A stretch of DNA of 64,000 nt. Source: Fremontodendron californicum (lineage: Eukaryota > Streptophyta > Magnoliopsida > Malvales > Malvaceae). Made by a program: the position numbers and the translations under genes. The notes beneath the pieces are model-generated. The model was given only the letters and a program-made list of their open reading frames with translations. It was not told where the DNA came from and made no database searches. How positions within the stretch are numbered: the stretch's first letter is position 1; the number at the start of each line of letters is the position of its first letter. Location: the NCBI GenBank assembly GCA_030761205.1, contig JAULJL010000024.1:22810126-22874125 (forward strand). Reading direction: 5' to 3'. Below are positions 33,988 to 42,205 of this stretch, in pieces.

Positions 33988-34298
33988 AAGGCGTTTAAGC
34001 TGTTTCTGGACGTAAAACCAGAGGAAGATGTGAGCCACAATCACAACCACAATAAATGACTTCTCAGCTTTTGGTTTGATTTGCAATAACTTTATTTTGT
34101 TTTAATTTACGTGTTGTTCGATTTGTGTAATTATTCTCGTTTTTTTTTATTTGTCTTTTACGGTTGATTTTTTCTTCTCTTTTTGATTTTCTTCCTGAAA
34201 TCACGCAAAAATCTTTTGTTAGGTTAACATTTTCTTCTGACAGGTCAGATACACTTTCGGCGACATTATTACTCTTGTCTGATTCACTACTCAGTCCT

Positions 34299-34308
34299 CT
34301 ATATATTA
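34299..34308 (+). promoter_or_regulatory. TATA-like motif before LOG (element A)
   Basis: CTATATATTA about 41-50 nt upstream of the LOG ATG, conserved in the cassettes. Possible internal promoter. A splice acceptor candidate (CTCTTTCAG, ending 34332) lies between it and the ATG. Confidence 0.35.
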
Positions 34309-34348
34309 CACCATGTACTCATTCTCTTTCAGGCACTCGAAAAAAAAA

Positions 34349-34996
34349 ATGGAAAGTACTTCATCCCAGCGCATTAAAAAAATTTGTGTCTTTGGAGGTG
34401 CTTATCCAGGGAAAAATAACATATTCGCTGATGAAGCCATAAGAGTTGGAGTAATACTTGCCCAACAAAAGATCCACTTGATTTATGGAGGCGGTAGTAC
34501 GGGTTTAATGGGAGCAGTCGCTACAGCAGCACACGCCGGAGGAAGTCCAGTTCTAGGAATCGTGCCAAAACTATTCACAAGTTTTTGTGGACCTACCGTG
34601 GGTAAGGAAATACAAGTCTGGAGTATCCCTGAACGGATGACAATCATGTACCATTCTGCCGATGCATTCATTGCTTTACCAGGAGGTTTGGGTACATTGG
34701 AAGAAATAGCTTGCGTGGCTTCTTGGTCATCTTTGGTCACAAATAAGAAACCCATTGGTTTGCTTAATATTAATGGTTATTTTAGTAATTTGCTTTCATA
34801 TTTAGATAATGCTGTGGAAAATGGATTCATGTTTTCAGAGGCAAGGAGAACCATAATTTCTGCTACAACCATTGAAGATTTACTCAAAAAGCTCCAAGCT
34901 TATGAGTGTTTATCTGCTACGGTTGTTTCGCAAACGCTCGGAAAAAGAAAAAGAGATATGGACGAGCAAGGAGTGGATTGCACTTTGTCTTTGTGA
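34349..34996 (+). CDS. LOG: LOG-like cytokinin riboside 5'-monophosphate phosphoribohydrolase, copy in A (intact, 215 aa)
   Basis: LOG enzymes release active cytokinin bases from their riboside monophosphates in the cytosol and nucleus. The protein has the Rossmann-type start KICVFGGAYPGK (11-22), nucleotide-binding YGGGSTGLMG (46-55), Arg96 in PERMTIM and the signature PGGLGTLEE (111-119, Glu119). Arg and Glu match the two catalytic residues of plant LOGs. The length (215 aa) is normal. Differences from typical LOGs: Gly in CVFGG where the family usually has Cys-Gly, and Met instead of Lys after the Arg. The start chosen is MESTSS, shared by the intact copies; an in-frame upstream ATG at 34313 precedes the splice acceptor. 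The coding region has no introns, unlike plant LOG genes, so it is probably a reverse-transcribed copy. It ends KRKRDMDEQGVDCTLSL, a tail that may hold a nuclear signal. Confidence 0.92.
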   Translation: MESTSSQRIKKICVFGGAYPGKNNIFADEAIRVGVILAQQKIHLIYGGGSTGLMGAVATAAHAGGSPVLGIVPKLFTSFCGPTVGKEIQVWSIPERMTIMYHSADAFIALPGGLGTLEEIACVASWSSLVTNKKPIGLLNINGYFSNLLSYLDNAVENGFMFSEARRTIISATTIEDLLKKLQAYECLSATVVSQTLGKRKRDMDEQGVDCTLSL

Positions 34997-35088
34997 CATT
35001 ATCTAACATTTTGCTTGTTGTGTCTCAGTTATAATAAGTGGTTAGCAACCTCTGCAGGTAATATCTCCTAAATTCTACCTTTAAAATT

Positions 35089-35108
35089 TGACATTGGGGA
35101 CAATGTCA
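35089..35108 (+). other. Hairpin after LOG (element A)
   Basis: TGACATTG pairs with CAATGTCA around GGGA, 93 nt after the LOG stop. A second hairpin of the same design (CTTACATTG with CAATGTAAG around AGGA) lies at 35512-35533. Confidence 0.55.
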
Positions 35109-35144
35109 TATTTTAGTAGGGGGTAAGGGACATATTTTGCTAAT

Positions 35145-35358
35145 TTAATAAAAAAAAAAAAAAAATTTAAGAAGTATTCATTCTGAACAAGGTCTGAGTA
35201 AGGGAGACTTGAGACATACCTTGTCAGTTTGATTTCTTCTTTTCAAAAAAAAAAAAAAAAAAAAAAAAGAGTTTGTTGTGTTTTAAGCAATTTAGAAGTA
35301 TTCATTCTGAACAAGGTCTGAGTAAGGGAGACTTGAGACATACCTTGTCAGTTTGATT
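35145..35358 (+). repeat. Tandem 3' repeats separated by oligo(A) (element A)
   Basis: Two units with AGAAGTATTCATTCTGAAC and the ACAAGGT/ACCTTGT hairpin, each preceded by a long A run (the second about 24 A). Possibly traces of repeated poly(A)-tail copying. Confidence 0.75.
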
Positions 35359-37101
35359 TTAATCTTTTTATGTTTACTTGTTAATTTTTGTTTAGTATTT
35401 TAGGATTATTTAGGTTGCATGAGTTTGTTTTGTTTTGAGTCTTAGTTGTTCCTATTCTTATGTTATTAGTTCTTTTCTCTTACACATGATTCTTTCATTT
35501 GTGTTAATAGACTTACATTGAGGACAATGTAAGAATTAAGTGTGGGGGGAATGATTTAGGATTTCTTTTATTTTTGTCTACTATTTTTTTTTTATGAGTC
35601 TTTATTATTATTATTATTTTTAGTGTGTTTTAGTTCCTTTTTAATACAATGATGAGATATGAATTGCATAGGTCTAAACTGGTTATTAGTGAGAAGATTT
35701 TCATGAGAATTGAGCTTGATGTCAACCTTTTTATGAGCCAATGTTAATATAATATGTTGATTGAGAAAGAAGCATGTTTAGACTTAATCTGACTTGTATA
35801 ATCATCCTTGTGAGTTTTTGAGCCTATAATGATTGATGCTTTATACAAATCAATCTAATTTCTTTCTTGAGTGCTCTTATGATTACAGGATTCTCTAGAA
35901 CTTGCTTTAAACCGTTTGAGACTATATTGATACATGTGACAACATGAATATGATAGAGGCATTAGGATTTTTAGCCAGAGCCAAACAGTCATCCCTTATT
36001 GATGTTCCAAGAGAACACACCCTTAGTGAACCAATTTGAGCCTACATTGAATAAGCTATCTCTTTGGTAACCATAACTTGTCCCTAACCTAAATATACTT
36101 ATATCTTTACCTTTGTTCCAAAGATGAATTAGCATGTTTTGAGACAAGTTGCAAAGACAAGGGATATTTTTAGTTAAAAATTTGGGTTAGAAACAAGAAA
36201 TAAGTGTGGGGGGGAAAGAAAAGAAAAGTCAAGAAAAAAAAATGAAATACTGGCAAATACATTCCTATGTAAAAAAAAAATATATATATGAATCATCTCT
36301 TGAATTTGTGGAAAAAGAAAAAGATGTTACAAAGTCGTTTAGAATGAAGAAAAGGCCCAACATAAATATCCGGCCTAGGTGACTATGTACTTGTAAAGAG
36401 TTTTGAGAAGTTTCTTTGTATGATCTTTTTATGTCTCTAAACTTTATGAACTCTTTGGAACCTTTGTGATATCTTTATCCTTTTGTTCTTCAACCACATT
36501 ACAAACCCCTTGGCCCCATTACAACCTTGATTAAAGACCTCTTGATTCATGAAGTTGTATGATCTAAATAGTGGAGAATAGGTGGACAAGCAAGAATATG
36601 GTAGAACTATTTTCATGAGATTGATTGAGTGTAAACACTTCACCACTACTTTAAAGAGTGAAAATCATGAGGGTATCCCATGTGAGAAGTTGAGATTAAA
36701 TTTGAACATGCAATATTTTGATTGAGATATGTTATGCTAATATTGGCTTAACTCAAACAATTTACATTCAAGCATGATTTTTTGTGAAATTCTTTAAGCT
36801 ATTGATTAGTTTATAAGACTTGTTCAAATATTGTATCTAATTTGTATTGAAAGGATTAGGAGTAAATATTTTTAGTATATGCAGTTTATTTATATTTTAG
36901 TTTTTCAATGTTTGTGGGTATCGTTCTAGTAAACCCTCACGAGACTAAACTCGTCCACTAGGGACACCTAGGGGTTTAAAGGCTTGTGTCACATGCTAAG
37001 TGCCACCGTGATTTCCTACGAAAATGGATTAGATTAGATTTTCTTATTTTATTTTTATTGAGTCGTTGCTAGGGACTAGCAACAATCTAAGTGTAGGGGT
37101 G
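35359..37101 (+). other. 3' non-coding interior of element A
   Basis: No gene. It holds the hairpin at 35512-35533, G-rich tracts AAGTGTGGGGGG at about 35538 and 36202, the invariant 49-nt three-way-junction block (36930-36978), the hairpin GTTGCTAG-GGA-CTAGCAAC (37065-37083) and the polypurine tract AAGTGTAGGGGTG ending at 37101, which carries one G-to-A change relative to the other copies. Confidence 0.75.
36930..36978 (+). other. 49-nt block with predicted three-way junction (element A)
   Basis: The outer stem TAAACCC/GGGTTTA (7 bp) encloses two hairpins, ACGAG-ACTAAA-CTCGT and CTAGG-GACA-CCTAG. Identical copies: 16903-16951 (F), 41193-41241 (B), 54487-54535 (D), 59079-59127 (E, minus). 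Role unknown; candidate packaging, dimerisation or RT-related RNA structure. Confidence 0.55.
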
Positions 37102-38941
37102 TGATAACTCGTATAATTATATAGTTTTTAGTTATGTCTTATTAATGTTTTGTGTCAAATACGAGTTATTATTGTTTAGTCTAATTGTGTTTATGATCTT
37201 TTATATTTTTATGTATTTTGGTGTTTTTCACAAGTTTCTTTGAGTGATTTCAGATTACTAGAATTAAGGGCAAATCCAGTTCAGTTTCAGTTCCAACACC
37301 TTTTGCCATATCAGCTATATCTCGAGTTTCACTGAAGCAATAAGGCTGAAATTTGTAGCCATGCAAAGCTAAGAGGCATATCTATCTTTTTCATGTTTTA
37401 CACTTCTTAAAACGGAGTCGTTTTCCCTAGCGAAATCGACCATCAAGTTGGCTGATGTGCAATGACGTCTGTGCTGACATGTTTTCGTATTTTGCCCATA
37501 TCTGCTTAACCACATCAGCAAATGAGCTGATTCCAACGGCTATGGTTCCGTAACTGATAGGGGAACCTTTTTCTAGAAGACCATGTGATCAGATCAGGCC
37601 TCCAATATTGACGAAATCGACCATCAAGTTGGCTGATCAAAATCGTCATATACCTACCTTTGAAATTTGTAAAGCTTGTCTCTTGTCATTTAGCCCTCCA
37701 AAATGTGTATAAATAGAGGGCCTTGGATGATTGTAAGGGATCATATTGCAGATTGGTAGGATATTAGCCATTTTAACAAAATTCTCTAAGTTTTCTTCTT
37801 CTTTCTTTTCTCTAGTTTTCTTTTTCTTTAGAAAGAGCAAGAGGTTGGATAATTAATATTCTTCTTCTTCTTCTTTCTTTCTTTTATTTTCTTCTTAGAT
37901 TCTATTTAATTTTATGTTTATAATGCCTATTCTAGGCTAAACTTCTATTTGGTTAAGGGTGATTTCAAAGCCCTAGACATGTTTTGTGATTGATTTTCAG
38001 ATTCTATCTATCATTAATTTTCTATCAAAGTTGCTTATGTTCTTCTACAAGAATTGTTCATGATGTTGTCTTGATTTATTTAGGTGTACAACTAGATAGA
38101 TCTTGATAATTATCTATTGCTAGTTTAGGAGTCTTGATCCGTGTAATTGTCTTGATTTCCTATTCATAAGTGGCAATTTGTGATTAATGATTATGGTCAA
38201 GTTTTCAATAATTGCAAAGTGGAACATAACCTAAGTTGAACAATCCGAGCTTATGTGTTTGTTGCTTAGATCAACCTATCTTTCTCATCATAAAGCTGCC
38301 ATTAAATTGAATTTAGAGAGCTTATTCTAGGTTGTTTAATGGTTAGAGATTAAATAGAGAGCTTGTTCTATTTAACGACAAACTAAGGAAAGATTGGGGT
38401 AACAGAGCTTGTTGTTATCTACGGTTGTTAACTTTGATAGTTGGTTGATAATGATAGATCTGAAATTGATTCTCAATGATGTCTAGTGGTGGAGAATGAA
38501 ACCTTAACCATATTTTTCATATTTGATTCTTCTTACTTACTTGTTTTCTTACTTTTAGTTTGCTTATTTTTAAAAGTATATTTATTTTTATTGGCTGGTT
38601 ATACCGCCTAATTTGTATATTAACTTTGTTTTATTTTTATTGGCTGGTTATACCGCCTAATTTAGTATATATATTTTCATTGGCTGGTTATACCGCCTTA
38701 TTTAGTTTATATATTTTTATTGGCTGGTTATACCGCCTTGCATCTTATTCTTATTATTTACTTTAGTTTAAATCTGGCTTCAAAAACCCCTTTTCTTTTA
38801 TTGTTCTTGAATTTAAGTTTTAAACTATTAACTTATAAACTAAAACCCAATCCCTGAGGACTCGACCCTTGCTAACTACTATACTTACAATTTATCTTTT
38901 TAGTGCAAGGTTAAATAAGATACACTCTTTTGGGTGCACCA
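37102..38941 (+). mobile_element. Element A: 3' LTR-A (1840 bp)
   Basis: Same length as the 5' LTR and almost identical, TGATAACTCG to GGGTGCACCA. The ending CACCA instead of CATCA is shared by both LTRs of A only, confirming they are a pair. Confidence 0.95.
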
Positions 38942-39504
38942 AAGGGCAAGCATCCAGAGTTTGGAAAAGCAAATGAGCCAATTGGCTAAAAGTATGGTGG
39001 GATGGGTAGCACAAAGATCTGAAGAACTCCCTGCCCAAACGATGATTAACCCAAAGGAGAATGCTACTATTGTGACCTTGAGGAATGAAGAACAAGATGA
39101 GGATGAGACAAAATTAGAGATGGATTATATTGTTGAAGATAATGAAGCCACATATCCAAATAAGAGTATTTCGGCACTTGAGGTAACGTTTAAGGTTCCA
39201 CTTTTTACTAATGTTTCTTCTCCACCTTTTCCTAGTACATTTGCAAAGTTCAAGGAGGAAGAACATGAACAACACATGCCGGAAACCTTAAACAACTTGT
39301 TTGTGGATTCCATTCAACAAGTATCAAAATATGCTCCATTCCTCGATGAGATATGCACCACAAAGGATGATGGAATAATACTTGTAATGGAGAATGCATC
39401 CACTGTTGTGCAAAGAAAGCTTCCTCTCAAACGCATAAATTTGGGAATTTCATGTATGAGCCTGACAAGCCTAAAATTCCAAGAATGGGTGTTGGTTATA
39501 TTCA
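38942..39504 (+). pseudogene. gag: Short gag of element B, right part
   Basis: Resumes with AAGGGCAAGCATCCAGAG (QSLEKQMSQLAKSM...) directly after the 3' LTR of A and keeps SSPPFPSTFAKFKEEEHEQ. A one-base deletion near 39447 shifts the tail (NFMYEPDKPK is in another frame) and the usual stop codon TAG is changed. The post-gag hairpin follows at 39522-39546. Confidence 0.85.
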
Positions 39505-39521
39505 AAACACTAACTCAAGTG

Positions 39522-39546
39522 TTAATTGGGAAGGCAGCCCAATTAA
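39522..39546 (+). other. Post-gag hairpin (element B)
   Basis: TTAATTGGG/CCCAATTAA stem with loop AAGGCAG, identical to the F copy. Confidence 0.55.
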
Positions 39547-41366
39547 AGAAGAAATTGCCAACCTGCCATATTCAGATTTGCTTTCTCTTTCTCTTTCTTT
39601 TTTCTTTTATTATTTTTATTTTTATTGTTTTTCTTTTTCTTTTTTATGTTTATTTGTAAATTTTTTGTTTAGTATTTTAGGATTATTTAGGTTGCATGAG
39701 CTTGTTTTGGTTTGAGTCTTAGTTGTTCCTATTCTTATGTTATTAGTTATTTTCTCTTACACATGATTCTTTCATTTGGGTTAATAGACTTACATTGAGG
39801 ACAATGTAAGAATTAAGTGTGGGGGGAATGATTTAGGATTTCTTTTATTTTTGTCTACTATTTTTTTTATGTCTTTATTATTATTATTATTTTTAATGTG
39901 TTTTAGTTCCTTTTTAATACAATGATGAGATATGAATCGCATAGGTCTAAACTGGTTATTAGTGAGAAGATTTTCATGAGAATTAAGCTTGATACTAATT
40001 TTTATGAGCCAATGTTGATATGATATGTTGATTGAGAAAGAAGCATGTTTAGACTTAAAATTGACTTGTATAATCATCCTTGTGAGTTTTGAGCCTATAT
40101 GATTGATGCATTATACATATCAATCTAATTTATTTCTTGAGTGCTCTTATGATTACATGATTCTCTAGAACTTGCTTTAAACCGTTTGAGACTATATTGA
40201 TACATGTGATAACATGAATATGACAGAGGCATTAGGACTATAACCAGAGCCAAACAGCCATCCATTATTAATGTTCTAAGAGAACATCCCCACTAGTGAG
40301 CCTACATTAAATATGCTATTTTATTGGTAACCACAACTTACACCTAGCCTAAATATACTTATATCCTTACCCTTGTTCTAAAGATAGATTATATATTTTG
40401 AGACATATTGCAAAAAACAAAGGATATTTTTAGTTGAAAATTTGGGTTGGAAACAAAAGATAAGTGTGGGGGAAGAAAAGAAAAGAAAAAGTCAAGAGAA
40501 AAAGAAAGGGATCATTGTCAAATACATTCCCATATTAAAAAAAATAAAAAATCTTCTCTTGAACTTCTAGTTAAAGTAAAGAAAAAGATGTTACAAAGTT
40601 GGTTAGAATGAAGCAAAGGCTCAACATGAATATTTAGCCTATGTTATTATGTGCTTTATAAGAGTTTTGAGAAGTTTTATTTGTATGATCTTATTATGTC
40701 TCTAAACTCTATGAACTCTTTGGAACCTTTGTGATATCTTTATCCTTTTGTTCTTTAACCACATTATAACCCTTTGGCCCCATTACAACCTTGATTAAAG
40801 ACCTCTTGATTTATGAAGTTGCATGATCTAAATAGTAGAGAATAGGTGGACAAGCAAGCATATGGTAGAATTGTTTTCATGAGATTGATTGAGTGTAAAC
40901 ACTTTACCACTACTTTAAAATGTGAAAATCATGAGAGTATCCCATGTGAGAAGTTGAGATTAAGTTTGAATATGCACTATTTTGATTGAAATATGTTATG
41001 TTAATATTGGCTTAACTCAAACAATTTACATTCAAGCATGATTTTTTGTGAAATTCTTTGAGCTATTGATTAGTTTATAGACTTGTTCAAAGATTGTCTC
41101 TAATTTATATTGAAAAGATTAGGAGTAAATTTTTTTAGTATATGTAGTTTATTTATATTTTAGTTTTTCAATGTTTGTGGGTATCGTTCTAGTAAACCCT
41201 CACGAGACTAAACTCGTCCACTAGGGACACCTAGGGGTTTAAAGGCTTGTGTCACATGCTAAGTGCCACCGTGATTTCCTACGAAAGTGGATTAGATTAG
41301 GTTTTCTTATTTTATTTTTATTTTGTTTTGCTCGAGAACTAGCAAAAAGCTAAGTGTGGGGGTATT
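39547..41366 (+). other. 3' non-coding interior of element B
   Basis: No gene and no cassette. Contains the CTTACATTG hairpin (about 39790), G-rich AAGTGTGGGGG tracts, the 49-nt junction block (41193-41241), a pre-polypurine hairpin TTTTGCT...AGCAAAA (41326-41347) and the polypurine tract AAGTGTGGGGGTATT (41352-41366). Confidence 0.75.
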
Positions 41367-42205
41367 TGATAAGCTCATAAAATATACATTTTATGCCTTT
41401 CTACTTTTAATTGTTGTTATGTTTTCGATCTTTATGTTGTTTACTTATAATATGTTTTTGAATTTTAGGTACAATAAGGAGAATGAAGTCAAAAAATGTC
41501 AATAATGATGGTAAAGAGCTTACAAAATCATAATCACAAGATGGAAGAAGACTTGGGAGTCAAAAATATCAATTTCTGGTTGAAAAGCAATCAGGCAGAT
41601 TTGACCTCTAGAGCTTGTTGTAAGGAAAAGATGATGTTAGAGTCTTTATTTGAAGAAACTTCCTTCTTGACTTTTGAAGTTGACTTGATTATCTTTCCAA
41701 CGATATATTATGGGCCCAAATCGGATAAGAAATGGGCAACCAAATTGGATCTAGAAGATCTCCCTAAAGAACCCTACGGCCAAAAAAAACCCTAACCGCA
41801 AATCTAAAAAAAAGGCAAAAACGTGATTTTTCTGCCTCCAGGCTTACTTGTGCGGCAAGGATTTATTCTCAGGGTTTTAAAGCTCTATAAATACCATCTT
41901 TTGAGCCACAAACTAGACATCTTTTGAGGAGACTCAAGGATCATAATTATTCTTCTTCTTCTCCATTCTTTTATTTTTCTTTTTAGTTTTATGTATATAT
42001 TATCTATGCCTATGCTAGGCTAAACTTCTAATTGGTTAAGAGTGATTTCAAAGCCCTAGACATGTTTTGTAATTGATTTTTAGATTCTATCTATCATTAA
42101 TTTTTATCAAAGTTGCTTATGTTCTTCTACAAGAATTGTTTATGATGTTGTCTTGATTTATTTAGGTGTACAACTGGATAGATCTTGATAATTATCTATT
42201 GCTAG
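41367..42205 (+). mobile_element. Element B: 3' LTR-B, cut by element C
   Basis: TGATAAGCTCATAAAATATAC onward, matching 23855 onward up to ATTATCTATTGCTAG, where the 5' LTR of C begins. The remainder should lie to the right of the window, after a repeat of GCTAG. Confidence 0.9.

Larger units (their letters stand above)
25836..38941 (+). mobile_element. Element A: complete, potentially autonomous Athila-like retrotransposon carrying LOG
   Basis: 13,106 bp. LTRs of 1840 bp each (25836-27675 and 37102-38941), tRNA-Asp primer site, uninterrupted gag-pol (27783-33116), intact Cys-rich gene (33451-33987), intact LOG gene (34349-34996), 3' non-coding region and polypurine tract. Flanked by AAGGG. 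I count about three differences between the LTRs by eye (T/C near 25869, G/A near 26029, G/A near 26081), i.e. about 0.2 %, so it inserted recently. Lineage: protease DLGAS, RT FMDD, integrase without chromodomain, tRNA-Asp primer, all as in Athila. Its cassette occupies the place of the env-like region. Confidence 0.93.
23855..42205 (+). mobile_element. Element B: non-autonomous Athila-like element with LTR-B, carrying nested A
   Basis: 5' LTR-B (23855-25319), tRNA-Asp primer site, frameshifted short gag, and element A inserted in that gag with 5-bp duplication AAGGG. Then come the rest of gag (38942-39504), a 3' non-coding interior without cassette, a polypurine tract and a 3' LTR-B (41367-42205) that is itself cut by element C. 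No pol and no LOG. Confidence 0.88.

Noticed and set aside
33519..34040. Long antisense frames (157-177 codons) over every Cys-rich gene
   Set aside because: They are mirror images of the well-conserved sense gene and keep no motif of their own. The sense frame has the Cys cluster and basic patch.
34483..34755. 90-codon antisense frame over every LOG copy
   Set aside because: Shadow of the LOG gene; it contains only the reverse reading of the conserved Gly/Pro-rich motifs.
33451..34996. Cassette read as an env-like gene of Athila
   Set aside because: The position fits, but neither protein has a signal peptide or membrane segments, and the second is clearly a LOG enzyme.
34349..34996. LOG genes taken as an ordinary tandem host gene cluster
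   Set aside because: Each copy lies inside its own element, in the same order relative to gag, polypurine tract and LTR, with target duplications around the complete elements A and D.
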